From: Kitasatospora sp. NBC_01287
GTDB lineage: Bacteria > Actinomycetota > Actinomycetes > Streptomycetales > Streptomycetaceae
NCBI RefSeq assembly: GCF_026340565.1
Contig: NZ_JAPEPB010000001.1
Span: forward strand, 7,166,001-7,230,000
DNA: 64,000 bases
Reading direction: 5' to 3'
Part shown: piece by piece, positions 33,701-41,478 of the stretch
How the letters are laid out: each line of letters begins with the position of its first letter
Numbering within the stretch: the stretch's first letter is position 1
Position numbers and translations under genes: made by a program
The notes under the pieces: model-generated
The model's input: the letters and a program-made list of their open reading frames with translations, nothing else
The model's database searches: none
Told to the model about the DNA's origin: nothing

Positions 33701-34100
33701 CGATCACGGCGGTGGCAGCGCGCCCGGTGCTCAGCGTGCGGTCGAGCAGTTGGGTGAGCCGCGCCACCTCCTGCTCCCGCCCGCGCAGGGGCCCGGGCCG
33801 CACCGCGCCCACCGCCCCGCCCGCAGCCCCGGCTGACGCCCCGGCCGGCATGCCCGACCGCACCGCGCCCGCCGACCGCACCGCGCCCGCCGACCGCACC
33901 GCGCCCGCCGACCGCACCGCGCCCGCTGACCGCACCTCGGCCCACTCCGCCGGCAGGTCCGTCCGTCCGGTCGCCAGGCGTGCCGGATCACCCACCGGAT
34001 CACCCACCGGACCTCCCGCCGGATCGCCCAGCGCCTGGCCCCGTGGGCGCTCCCGCGCCTCGCCCCGCTCGCGCGGCGCCTCGCAGTCGCGGCACACCAC
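30702..34100 (-). CDS. LAL-type LuxR family regulator (large ATP-binding)
   Basis: A 1132-residue regulator. Walker A IAGPAGSGRTRLL is at ~133-145, a degenerate AAA/STAND region follows, then a long helical TPR-like middle, and the LuxR helix-turn-helix at the C-terminus: LTRTERTVAGHAAAGLTNRQIAGRMFLSPHTVAFHLRQIFRKLGI. Residues 57-83 are a fivefold repeat of Arg-Ser-Ala-Gly-Ala-Val from an 18-base minisatellite (about 33856-33940). Indolocarbazole clusters carry activators of exactly this class (RebR, StaR), so it is the likely pathway activator for the bisindole genes, although the IS island lies between. Starts at GTG 34100 or 34097, three bases after the MFS stop. Confidence 0.88.
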   Translation of the reverse strand: MVCRDCEAPRERGEARERPRGQALGDPAGGPVGDPVGDPARLATGRTDLPAEWAEVRSAGAVRSAGAVRSAGAVRSAGAVRSGMPAGASAGAAGGAVGAVRPGPLRGREQEVARLTQLLDRTLSTGRAATAVIAGPAGSGRTRLLREAERLAVGRGFRVTRLDPGACPAPGGPTVAGLPWAAEPPEQAGTTSASGPAQASGSAEVSGSAQVSDSAPGRARVLVPAQPSGPARLSRGPGAGARQPRRTAVLVGCDCDRACEHPPLPWISQATAVLRVSTLLLPQAEESAAREAWDLRVELGPLPAPAVAQLCTDLLGASPDAELAALLGVARGRPGPLVELLHELARGASLRTADSVLGLADPSGGLPPAVSDLTLRQLTASPPRVRVLLEAAAVLGRTSLPEEVARMLNEPVSALVPDFRAAAATGLVHFDTEHLAFRHELLRLALLAELPPAVRAAMHREALTLRLARGRSPASLSSHLLHGAYPGDPVTGPLLRLAAAQSLAEHPAAAAELALRGLEMLGARGPGAETGPEAETGPGPEAGPGPGAAEPAGPPQPTAPAPPAPRSSPAEAGADLTALAAEACVRSGALAKGAALARTALTGPALPPSADARLRASLATALLLLGRPTESAALAKQAAGHPGAPDAARQEALLTGLAALGDGAAVDDPERRISALLHQAAPSGLDLRAAARLSGASLAWRAGRPGTALTLCRQAAALAAQGSTIAWHTRPELTLALLLAQCGRPGEATEAAALLGQPTPGAFLPELVRRIVTARLALAHGAPERADAEAADALRLAVQAGIPSHQATARLLLATTALYRGDHPAAADHALALPGAPAAWVEARLRAAGAAPAPLPPVLKELTADPAALARLCLEEPAAAPWLVRTALALGEPGRAGTVATVVRGLDPAEPAASTSALAATDSPAATDALAAGSAGRTPAVRASAAHLHGLLERDPQALATAARDHRDAWARASAAEDLGALLGTADRPRAVRSLGQALEVYEQLGATPDAARTRRRLRTLGVRRRHRPPTPEPSAPEPLGSAWTGLTRTERTVAGHAAAGLTNRQIAGRMFLSPHTVAFHLRQIFRKLGIHSRLELARRAPGGARRSGAGPWNALQQPSPGTGRSKERLPE

Positions 34101-34103
34101 CGA

Positions 34104-35639
34104 TCACCCGCCCGCGTCCGGCACCTGCTCGGCCGGGGCGCCCCGGCCCGGTGCCGCGGCCGCGCCCCAGGGCCCCGCGATCGGCCACCCGGGCAGCAGC
34201 GCCGCCAGCGCCGCGCAGCAGACGGCGAGCACCATCGCCAGCAGGTAGCCGTCGGCCACACCGGCCGCGAACCGGCCGCGATAGCCCGGGTCTCCGCCGC
34301 CGGGCCCGCTCGCCCCGCCCACCGCCCGGGCGACGATCGTGGCCAGCACCGCCACGCTCAGCGCCTGACAGACCCGCTGGGTGGCCTGCAGCAGGGACGT
34401 CCCCCGGGCCACCGAGGCGCGCGGCACCTCGCTCAGCGCGGTGACCTGGGTCAGCGGCGGGATCACACCGGCGCCGGCTCCGGCCAGCAGCAGCGGCCAG
34501 ACCAGGGTGGCGGGCGCCGGGTCGGTGGCGTCGGCGCGCAGCAGGGCGATGCCGCTCGCGAGCAACAGGAAGCCCGCGGTCAGCGGCAGCCGGGGGCCGA
34601 TCCGGTCGCGCAGCCGTCCGCCCAGCAGTCCGGTGGCCCCGGAGCTGATCGCCAGCGGCAGCAGGGCCAGGCCCGCGTCCAGCGCGCTTGCCCCGCGCAC
34701 CACCTGCAGGCCCAGCGGCAGGAGGAACTGGGTCCCGAAGAAGGGTACTTGGCCGAGCGCGTTGATCGCGCTGCCGATCCCGTAGGTGCGCACCCGGTAG
34801 AGCCGCAGATCGAAGAGCCCCGGTCCGCTGCCGCGCAGTTGGCGGAGCACCAGGAAGCCGAGCGCGGCCAGCCCCACCGCGAAGGCGAGCAGCGCGGCGT
34901 CCCGGTCACCGGAGCCGAGCAGCGAGGCCCCCAGCAGCAGCCCGCCGAAGCCCGGGCAGACGGCTGCCACGCTCGGCCAGTCCACCTGGTGGCGGACGGC
35001 GGGCCTGGGCGGGTCCGGTGCCAGGAAGCGGCTGCCGAGCAGCACGCCGAGCAGCCCGATCGGCACGTTGATGAAGAAGATCCAGCTGATCAGCCCGGCG
35101 TCCACGAAGGCGCCGCCGACCAGCGGGCCGATCATCGGCGCGAAGACCAGCACCAGGCCGAAGGCGCCGAACGCCACGCCACGCCGGCCCGGCGGGAACG
35201 CGGTGAAGAGCCGGGCCGAGCCGAGCGGCAGCGCGAAGCCGCCGGCCAGGCCCTGGAGCACGCGGGCCGCGATCAGCAGGCCGAGGTTCGGCGCGAGTCC
35301 GCAGAGCAGCGAGGCGAACGTGAAGCCGAACAGGGAGCCGATGAACACCCTCTTGCCGCCGTAGAGTTCACCCAGCTCGCCGGCCAGCGGTGTGGCGATG
35401 CCGAGCGCCAGCGCGTAGCCGCTGATCACCCACTGCACTTCGGCGGTGGGTGCCGCGTACTTCAGCTGCAGCGCGTGGACGGCGACATTGACCACGGTGG
35501 CGTCCAGGATGGTCATGAACGACCCCACCGAAACCGCGATCAGCGTCTTCCATGGTGAACTCCCTTCTGCCCCAGTGGCGTTCGCCTGGCCCACGGCGGC
35601 CGCCGGGCCGGGGGCGCCCGGCTGCCCGGTGGCGCTCAT
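34104..35639 (-). CDS. MFS transporter, DHA2/EmrB-QacA type
   Basis: A 511-residue membrane protein with about 14 predicted transmembrane segments. The DHA2 signature GSFMTILDATVVNVAVHALQ is in helix 1, followed by WVISGYALALGIATPLAGELGELYGGKRVF and AARVLQGLAGGFALPLGSARL, and MIGPLVGGAFVDAGLISWIFFINVPIGLLG holds antiporter motif C. It probably exports a drug or the cluster product by proton exchange. It starts in an ATGA overlap with the amidohydrolase stop and is followed directly by the LAL regulator, so the three form one operon. Confidence 0.92.
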   Translation of the reverse strand: MSATGQPGAPGPAAAVGQANATGAEGSSPWKTLIAVSVGSFMTILDATVVNVAVHALQLKYAAPTAEVQWVISGYALALGIATPLAGELGELYGGKRVFIGSLFGFTFASLLCGLAPNLGLLIAARVLQGLAGGFALPLGSARLFTAFPPGRRGVAFGAFGLVLVFAPMIGPLVGGAFVDAGLISWIFFINVPIGLLGVLLGSRFLAPDPPRPAVRHQVDWPSVAAVCPGFGGLLLGASLLGSGDRDAALLAFAVGLAALGFLVLRQLRGSGPGLFDLRLYRVRTYGIGSAINALGQVPFFGTQFLLPLGLQVVRGASALDAGLALLPLAISSGATGLLGGRLRDRIGPRLPLTAGFLLLASGIALLRADATDPAPATLVWPLLLAGAGAGVIPPLTQVTALSEVPRASVARGTSLLQATQRVCQALSVAVLATIVARAVGGASGPGGGDPGYRGRFAAGVADGYLLAMVLAVCCAALAALLPGWPIAGPWGAAAAPGRGAPAEQVPDAGG

Positions 35640-37099
35640 CAGGGCGCTCGCAGGGTGGCGTGCGCGGGGGAGCCACCGGCGGAGCGGCCGGGGGAGCCGT
35701 TCGACGAGCCGTTCGACGAGCCGCCGGGGGAGCGGGCCGTCGTGTCGTGGACCACCCGGCCGGCCTTGATGACCAGCCGCAGGTCGTCCAGGGCCGCGAG
35801 ATCGGTGCCCGGATCGCCGCCCACCACCAGCAGGTCGGCCAGCCGCCCGGGGGTCAGCGTGCCGAGCGACTCGCGGCGGCCGCAGACGGCGGCCGCGTGC
35901 CGGGTCGCGGACTCGATCACCTGGAGCGGGGTCAGGCCGGCCGCCAGCAGATGGCCGAGCTCCTGGCGCGGCAGCCCGGGGGGCACACCGGGCAGGCCCA
36001 CCCAGTCGCTGCCGAGCGCCACGGTGCCGCCCGCGGCGACGAACCGGCCCAGCACCTCCACCAGCAGCCGTTCGATCTCCCGCAGCGCGCTCTCGGGCAG
36101 CTCCGGCAGCCCGAGCCGGATGCTGGTCAGCTCGCTGCCGAGGGTGGGGACCAGGTAGACCCCCTGGGCCACCATCGCCTCGATCCGGCGGTCGAGTTCG
36201 GGTAGCTCCTTCAGCCGCAGCGCGCCCGCGCGCTGCAGTTCGACGTAGCCGGTGTGGGCGGGCAGCGGGAAGAGCAGGTGTTCGACGCTGGTCACCCCGG
36301 CGGCCAGCGCCACCTCCAGCTGGTCGGCGTGGTGCACGTGGGAGCGCACCGGCAGGCCGTGCTCGCGGGCGCGGCGAGCCACCACGGCGATCAACTCGGG
36401 TGCGAGCACCGGGAGCTGCCCGGGTGTGCGGTAGTCGAAGTCGAACGGCTCCTGGGTCAGCTTGATGAAGTCCACGCCGAGGGCGGCCAGTTCGTCCACT
36501 GCGGCGCGCGCCCCGGCCGGGCTGTCGACCCCGCGTGCGGCCGAGCCGTCGCCCCGGATCACCGGGTAGCCGCCCGGCGCGGTGATCGCGGGACCGGCGA
36601 CGAACGCGCGGGCGGCGTCCGGTTCGGCCCCGGCGGCGCGCAGCTCGGGGACCAGTCCTGGGCCGCTGCCGGTGTTGCCCAGGCTGGTCACCCCGTCCCG
36701 CAGGAAAGCGCGCAGCACGGCGGGAATGTCGCGCTCGACATGGGTGTGCGAATCGATGAAACCGGGGAGGATCGTCAGCCCCGCGCAGTCGATCACCCGG
36801 GCGCCGGGTGGAATTCCGTTCGCCGGATCAGCTGCCGCCGCCGCACCGCCCGCCGGGCCGTGCGGTGCGGCGGCGGACGACACCGGGGCCGACGACACCG
36901 GGGCCGACGGCACCGGGGCGGACGACACCAGAGTGGGCGCCGGCGGAGTGGGCGTCAGCCGGGTGAGGACACCGCGCTCGATCAGCGTGACGCCGTTCGG
37001 CACCGGTGGTGCGCCGGTGCCGTCGATGAGTCGGCCGCCGACCAGGGCGATGGCCGTCGGCGGGCCGGGGCGTGTGGTGGAAATCTCCTCGTGGTCCAT
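35639..37099 (-). CDS. Amidohydrolase family metal-dependent hydrolase
   Basis: About 486 residues from ATG 37099, which has GAGGGG upstream (ATG 37126 lacks a ribosome site). The metal-binding HxH is in GFIDSHTHVERD near residue 105, the RSHVHHADQLEVALAAGVTSVEHLL block carries the next histidines (~250), and VALGSDWVGLPG holds the late Asp (~380). The C-terminal GTLTPGRLADLLVVGGDPGTDLAAL is the usual composite beta domain. The pattern is the imidazolonepropionase/prolidase-like amidohydrolase group. The substrate is unknown. It heads the operon with the MFS and LAL genes, so it may process or inactivate the exported compound. Confidence 0.87.
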   Translation of the reverse strand: MDHEEISTTRPGPPTAIALVGGRLIDGTGAPPVPNGVTLIERGVLTRLTPTPPAPTLVSSAPVPSAPVSSAPVSSAAAPHGPAGGAAAAADPANGIPPGARVIDCAGLTILPGFIDSHTHVERDIPAVLRAFLRDGVTSLGNTGSGPGLVPELRAAGAEPDAARAFVAGPAITAPGGYPVIRGDGSAARGVDSPAGARAAVDELAALGVDFIKLTQEPFDFDYRTPGQLPVLAPELIAVVARRAREHGLPVRSHVHHADQLEVALAAGVTSVEHLLFPLPAHTGYVELQRAGALRLKELPELDRRIEAMVAQGVYLVPTLGSELTSIRLGLPELPESALREIERLLVEVLGRFVAAGGTVALGSDWVGLPGVPPGLPRQELGHLLAAGLTPLQVIESATRHAAAVCGRRESLGTLTPGRLADLLVVGGDPGTDLAALDDLRLVIKAGRVVHDTTARSPGGSSNGSSNGSPGRSAGGSPAHATLRAP

Positions 37100-37154
37100 C
37101 GTGGAAACCCCTCGGGAGCCGGACATCTGCGGGGTGATAAATATGAAAAGAATG

Positions 37155-37170
37155 CAGCATTTCCATGCTG
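37155..37170. promoter_or_regulatory. CAGCAT-TTCC-ATGCTG inverted repeat upstream of amidohydrolase
   Basis: A perfect 6-base inverted repeat with a 4-base spacer lies 56 bases before the chosen start, in an unusually AT-rich stretch (37136-37215). It is a plausible operator or promoter element for the amidohydrolase-MFS-LAL operon. Confidence 0.5.
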
Positions 37171-37294
37171 TCTAGATCGACCACAAACGAGATTAGGGCG
37201 CTATTCGATGGAGTGTCAAGGTCGTTGCTGAACGGTGGAAAACTCCCGCACCGTCCGACGGCCCGTGCCCGGGGCCACCGGACGGTGAGCGGCG

Positions 37295-38188
37295 TCAGGG
37301 GCGGTCGAGGTGCGCCAGCAGGGCCGTGCAGTCGGCCCGCAGCGCTTCGTCCGCCGCGCGGTTGTAGCGGTAACCGGCCTTGGGGGCACCGTCGTTGCCC
37401 AGCCGCCGGACCTCGGCCAGCTCGGCCACCAGGAGCTCCCGCAGCCCGGCGGGCAGCGCCTGACCGGCGCGTGCCGCCCGGAGCAGGCCGGCGGCGACCA
37501 CGGGCCGGACCGCTCTGGTCCTGGTCCAGGCCGCACACACGACCTGATCAGGCGTCACCACGGCTGCGCTGGTGGCAACGCCCGCCGCCGCAGCCGCCGC
37601 CACTGCCGGGCCGGCCGCGCGCAGGGCGAGCGCGGCCAGGGCGGCGATCAGGTCCGACTCGTCGGCCTTGCACGCCCGCAGCGGCCCGAGGATGCGGGCC
37701 GCGCTGTGCAACTTGTCTCCGGTGTCGGGCCGTTCCGCCAGGAAAGCGGTCAGCACGGGGCCCAGCAGCAGCGAGGCCTGGTCGAAGCCGCAGGCCTGCA
37801 GCGCGGCCAGGGCGCGGCAGGAGGCGGCCGTCCCGGCGTGGTCGAAGGTGTCGGACTCGGTGTCGATCTGCCTGTTCGTCCTGGACAGGTGGTTCACCAG
37901 GGCGGGGATCAGCTCCGCCGCGTGCGGGGCGAGCCGGGCGCACCAGGCGACCAGGTCCTCCGGGCCCTCGCGGCCGGGCAGCAACTCGGCGAGCAGGGTG
38001 GCGCCGCGCCGGTCGCCGGCCGCGATCAGCAGTTGCAGGCACTGGCCGGGTCGCTGCCCAGCACCTGGAAATCGAACGCCTTCGGCAGGAACTGGTCCGG
38101 CGCCCTGAGGCGTCCGGTCCGGTCGGGATCGTCCGGCAGCTGACGACCAGCAGCCGTACGACCCCGCACGGATCGTGCAGCTGAACAC
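37295..38188 (-). pseudogene. Unidentified helical protein, probably frameshifted near its start
   Basis: From about 38050 to the stop at 37295 the frame has good bias and reads as alanine/leucine-rich helices (LIAAGDRRGATLLAELLPGREGPEDLVAWCARLAPHAAELIPALVNHL ...). Upstream of 38050 this frame turns into atypical Ser/Arg sequence, while the neighbouring frame reads PDDPDRTGRLRAPDQFLPKAFDFQVLGSDP, which looks like real protein and would join smoothly to GQCLQLLIAAGD. A one-base indel near 38045 would explain this. I do not recognise the family. Confidence 0.45.
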
Positions 38189-38210
38189 TTTGACGGGGGC
38201 TACCGCTGGG

Positions 38211-38396
38211 TCACGCGGCTGCCGGCTCCCCGTCCGGGACGGTGGCTGCGTAACCCAGGTGGTCGGCGTCGGCGGCCTGCGACTGGTGGACGGCGACGCC
38301 CAGGACCGCGGGGCCGGCGAGGTTCAGGGCGGCCCAGCCGGTGGTCAGGACGGTGCCGAGCCGGTCGCGGTCCGGTGCCGCGTGGCGGGCTGTCAT
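38211..38396 (-). CDS. Small 61-aa protein, end of HAD/phosphotransferase operon
   Basis: ATG 38396 overlaps the stop of the upstream HAD gene (ATGA), giving a 61-residue peptide with a hydrophobic centre (GTVLTTGWAALNLAGPAVLGVAV) that could be one membrane segment, and an acidic tail. Family unknown. The overlap is the main evidence that it is translated. Confidence 0.5.
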   Translation of the reverse strand: MTARHAAPDRDRLGTVLTTGWAALNLAGPAVLGVAVHQSQAADADHLGYAATVPDGEPAAA

Positions 38397-38941
38397 CAGG
38401 CCGCCTGCTTCGTGGTGGTGAGACTGGCGGCCCATTCCAGGGCATTGATGACGTGCTCGGGCTGGATGCCGGTGTTGGGGTCGGGCTGGATCAGCAGGGT
38501 GGGGTTGCCGAAAGCGGTGCGGTCGGCGGCCCACCGGTGGTCGAGTGGGGTGAAGTCGTCGTCGATCCACACGGCGGGCCCGGAGGCGAGCCAGTCCGCG
38601 ACGTGGTTGCGCTTCCAGAGGTAGCCGTCGGGGTGGCTGGTGGTGATGGGCAGGTTGGGCAGCTCGATGTGGTCGAAGTCGGGCAGGCCCAGCAGCGGGG
38701 CGATGATGCGGCGGGCGTCGAAGCGCCAGCTGGTGCACCAGACGGGGCGGACCAGGTCCGAGCGGATGGCGTCGGTGATCAGCTTGCCGTGGTCGGGGTT
38801 GAGCCAGATCGCGAACGGGTCCGGGATGTCAGCGGTGCGGACGAGGTGGCGGGTGTGGCTGGTCGGGGTGCTGCCGTCCGTGGCGGGGAACGGGATGAGG
38901 ACGCCGTCGATGTCCAGCAGCAGGTACGGGGTTTGGTGCAT
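38396..38941 (-). CDS. HAD-like protein (Swiss-army-knife RNA-repair HAD type)
   Basis: A 181-residue protein from ATG 38941. The HAD nucleophile motif is LLLDIDGVLIPF (residues ~6-17) and the late acidic motif is AVWIDDDFTPLDHRW (~130-145), with VWCTSWRFDARRIIAPLLGLPD and LWKRNHVADWL between. This layout matches the compact HAD domains found in actinobacterial RNA-repair (SAK) proteins and related stand-alone proteins. It probably acts as a phosphatase. It lies 15 bases after the methyltransferase and overlaps the next small gene. Confidence 0.78.
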   Translation of the reverse strand: MHQTPYLLLDIDGVLIPFPATDGSTPTSHTRHLVRTADIPDPFAIWLNPDHGKLITDAIRSDLVRPVWCTSWRFDARRIIAPLLGLPDFDHIELPNLPITTSHPDGYLWKRNHVADWLASGPAVWIDDDFTPLDHRWAADRTAFGNPTLLIQPDPNTGIQPEHVINALEWAASLTTTKQAA

Positions 38942-38955
38942 CGGTGCCTCCCAGG

Positions 38956-39639
38956 TCAGGGGTGTCGGGGCTTCCGTGCGGTGATCAGCAGGGTGGTGGG
39001 CCAGGGCGAGTTGGCCGGCGCGAAGTGGTGCTGAAGGGCGGTGACCTGCAGGCCCGCGCGGTTGAGCGTCCGAGCCCAGGTCGCGGGCTCGAGTTCCCAA
39101 CGTTCGACGGTGGCGGTGCTGCCGTCGGGCAGGGCCATCACCTCGCGGGTTCGGGGGGTGCGGCGGATGGCGCCGCTCCGCTGCGGGTGCGGGACGGAGA
39201 AGGCCAGGACGCCGCCGGGTGTGAGCCGGCGGGAAGCGGCGTTCAGCAGTGGGGCGGGCTCGGTCAAGCCGATGGCGCCGAAGACCGAGACGATCGCGTC
39301 CAGCGGGACACTGCCCCGGGTGAGGTGGCTGAGCGCGGTGCCGCGGTGGAACAGGGCACCGGTGTGGCCGTAGTGGGCCAGGGCCCGGCGGATCTGCCCG
39401 GCCGAGCTGTCCACGCCGATCACGCGGGCGCCGGCCTGGGCGAGGTGGGCGGCGTTGTGCCCCGGGCCGCAGCCCAGCTCGATGATCCGGCGACCGGCAA
39501 GGTCAGTGCCCAAGATCTCGGCGCCGGGCCCGATGTCGCGCTGCTGGGTCCACTCCATCCGGGCCGGTGCCTCCAGAGGCCCTGGCGGGGCCTCTGCGAG
39601 GCGGGCGGTGGCGTGGGCGTCCCAGAAGCTGCCGGTCAC
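38956..39639 (-). CDS. Class I SAM-dependent methyltransferase
   Basis: A 227-residue methyltransferase from GTG 39639, which overlaps the phosphotransferase stop (GTGA). The start VTGSFWDAHATARLAE leads to the SAM loop RIIELGCGPGHNAAHLAQAGARVIGVDSS (~55-80), LDAIVSVFGAIGLTEPAPLL and GGVLAFSVPHPQRSGA. The FWD..A..Y-type opening with SVPHP is typical of small-molecule methyltransferases of the UbiE/Methyltransf_11 type. Substrate unknown, presumably shared with the kinase and HAD genes of this operon. Confidence 0.83.
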   Translation of the reverse strand: MTGSFWDAHATARLAEAPPGPLEAPARMEWTQQRDIGPGAEILGTDLAGRRIIELGCGPGHNAAHLAQAGARVIGVDSSAGQIRRALAHYGHTGALFHRGTALSHLTRGSVPLDAIVSVFGAIGLTEPAPLLNAASRRLTPGGVLAFSVPHPQRSGAIRRTPRTREVMALPDGSTATVERWELEPATWARTLNRAGLQVTALQHHFAPANSPWPTTLLITARKPRHP

Positions 39640-40550
39640 GCTTCCAGCAGCCGCACGGCCGCTTCCAGGTGCTGGCGCACGACGCCGATGTAGACCGGGT
39701 CGTCGGCGGGGTTGTTGATCCAGCGGTGGGCCTGTTCCATGAACCACTCGCAGGCCCAGACCCGGTGCCAGCCGAGCGCCCACGCCTCGGGGGCCAGGCC
39801 ACCGCGTTCGGCGAGCGCGTCGCGGTGGCCGCCGGCGGCGACGTACGCCTCGATGAAGGCGCGGAGCCGGGCCGGCTCGGGGGTGTCGAGGGTGCCGTGC
39901 CAGGAGGCCAGGTCGAGCAGGCCGGGGCCGGTGAACGCGCGTGCGAAGTCCAGCAGGAACCAGGCGTCCTGACCCAGGTGGAGGCTGGTGGGGTGGAACT
40001 CGGAGTGCACCCAGCCGAACGGCGCGAGCTCAGCGCCGATCGCGCGCTTGGCGCCGGCGGCGGTCAGCGCGGTGAGCGACTGGGCGATCTCCTCGGTGCC
40101 CTCCAGCCAGCGGCCCCCCTCGCGCAGGCGCCGCAGGTGGCCGAGTGCGAGGGCGGGCAGTGCGGTCAGCGCGTCCTCGTCCATCACCGGCAGCCAGTCG
40201 AACGGCTCGGCCTCGTGCAGGGCGACGGCGGCAACGACGCCGTCGGTGTCCCCGGCCTGGTGGGCTTCCTCGCCCAGGTCCTCGATGACCATGCCGAGGA
40301 TGCCGTCGCGGCTGATCGAGCCGTGGACCTCGGGCACCGGGATGCCCGCGCGGCGGGCGGCCTTGAGGATCTGATCCTCGGTGGCGAACGGCTCGACGGC
40401 GTACTTGTAGATGGCGGTGGCGCCGTCGGGGAAGGTCAGGCGCTCGACCCCGGACATGTCCCAGACCCGCATCTCGCGGCGGGTGGGCTGGGGGCGGTGG
40501 GTGCTGGTGCAGATGTCGGTGAGGATGGCCGTGACGAGGGTCTTGTCCAC
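39636..40550 (-). CDS. Aminoglycoside-phosphotransferase-fold kinase
   Basis: A 304-residue APH-family protein. The ATP-site lysine is in AIYKYAVEPFATEDQILKAARRAGIPVPEV, the brenner/catalytic loop is degenerate (WVHSEFHPTSLHL, His-Ser-Glu where His-x-Asp is normal), and the metal Asp is in WFLLDFARAFTGPGLLDLASW (LLDF replaces the usual IDxx). The change of the catalytic Asp to Glu is notable and may alter activity. It sits between an unknown 249-aa gene and the methyltransferase, coupled to the latter. Likely small-molecule kinase or pseudo-kinase. Confidence 0.78.
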   Translation of the reverse strand: MDKTLVTAILTDICTSTHRPQPTRREMRVWDMSGVERLTFPDGATAIYKYAVEPFATEDQILKAARRAGIPVPEVHGSISRDGILGMVIEDLGEEAHQAGDTDGVVAAVALHEAEPFDWLPVMDEDALTALPALALGHLRRLREGGRWLEGTEEIAQSLTALTAAGAKRAIGAELAPFGWVHSEFHPTSLHLGQDAWFLLDFARAFTGPGLLDLASWHGTLDTPEPARLRAFIEAYVAAGGHRDALAERGGLAPEAWALGWHRVWACEWFMEQAHRWINNPADDPVYIGVVRQHLEAAVRLLEA

Positions 40551-40586
40551 GGTGGGGCTCCAGGGCGTTTCGGGGCGTTGGCTGGC

Positions 40587-40654
40587 GGGGGCGGGGGCGG
40601 GGGCGGGGGCGGGGCTGCCGGGTCCGGGACGGTGGCGCCTGCCGCCCCGGACCC
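40587..40654. promoter_or_regulatory. G-quadruplex-like run and hairpin between operon genes
   Basis: The plus strand has five G runs (4-5 G each) separated by single C at 40587-40614, a strong four-stranded DNA motif. Just beyond it GGGTCCGGG (40620-40628) pairs with CCCGGACCC (40646-40654). On the minus-strand transcript the hairpin comes first, 17 bases after the 249-aa gene's stop at 40672, then the C-rich run before the kinase start. It may act as a partial terminator or processing point. Confidence 0.6.
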
Positions 40655-40671
40655 CTTGGTCAACTGATCTG

Positions 40672-41421
40672 TCAGGCCGGCGGCACGCGGTGGGAGTAGA
40701 CCTGGGCGATCCAGTCGCCCCGCAGGTCGGTCAGCTCCTTGTTGAACGCGGCCATGGCGGTGCCGTAGGGGGCGACGACGCCGCCGGACTGGCTGGGCTT
40801 GGACTGGCAGCCGTGCACCAGCCGCCCGCCGAGCGCGGTGTGGGCCTTGATGCCCTCGATGCGGCGGTGCTCGTTGAACCAGCCGCCGTGGTAGACCTCG
40901 TCCAGCATCTCGCCCATGTCGGTGTCCAGGTCGAACACCACGGAGGTGGCGGCGGGGAAGAACCAGCACGGGCCGACGTTGGAGATGTGTCCGTCCAGCT
41001 CGACCTTGTTGAGGGCCATGAAGACCGCCGCCTCGCGGAGCATCTTCAGGTGCTCGGCGGTGATCTGCGGCAGGCCCAGGCCGGCCAGGTGCTCCTCGCG
41101 GAAGAGGTAGGCGTAGACGTCGTAGGCGATGGTGAGGACCTTCGCCGCGTCGGTGGTGCTGGTGGCGTTGGCCTTCACGAAGTCCAGGGCCATCTGCTCC
41201 AGCGCGGCCGTCTCGGTCTCGTCCGCGTTCAGGATGCTGTTCTTGACGGTCTCCCAGTCGATGACGAGCCAGGTGTTGCTCTCGAAGCGGAAGAAGTACT
41301 CCGCGGGGTTCAGGGTGATGCGCTTGCCGTCCACGGTGATGCCGGGCAGGCGGTTCCAGCGCGGGTCGAACGCCTCCGGCAGTTCGACCGTGATCGTCGC
41401 GGTGTCGACGGTGGTGGTCAC
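40672..41421 (-). CDS. Unidentified 249-aa protein
   Basis: GTG 41421 has GGAG six bases upstream and gives 249 residues with balanced, soluble composition. Visible blocks: VELPEAFDPRWNRLPGITVDGKRITLNPAEYFFRFESNTWLVIDWETVKNSI, a central helical region (ALEQMALDFVKANATSTTDAAKVLTIAYDVYAYLFREEHL), HISNVGPCWFFPAATSVVFDLDTDMGEML and a C-terminal VAPYGTAMAAFNKELTDLRGDWIAQVYSHR. I do not recognise the family and see no signal peptide or known catalytic motif. A long, structured leader precedes it. Confidence 0.72.
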   Translation of the reverse strand: MTTTVDTATITVELPEAFDPRWNRLPGITVDGKRITLNPAEYFFRFESNTWLVIDWETVKNSILNADETETAALEQMALDFVKANATSTTDAAKVLTIAYDVYAYLFREEHLAGLGLPQITAEHLKMLREAAVFMALNKVELDGHISNVGPCWFFPAATSVVFDLDTDMGEMLDEVYHGGWFNEHRRIEGIKAHTALGGRLVHGCQSKPSQSGGVVAPYGTAMAAFNKELTDLRGDWIAQVYSHRVPPA

Positions 41422-41478
41422 CTGTGTCTCCGTTCCGGGTCGGGCACCCCGGCCGGCGGGGTGCCGTTCGGCTTGGTC

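Noticed and set aside
40620..40654. A classical rho-independent terminator.
   Set aside because: The stem is strong but no U tract follows on either strand, so only a hairpin or possible processing site is claimed.
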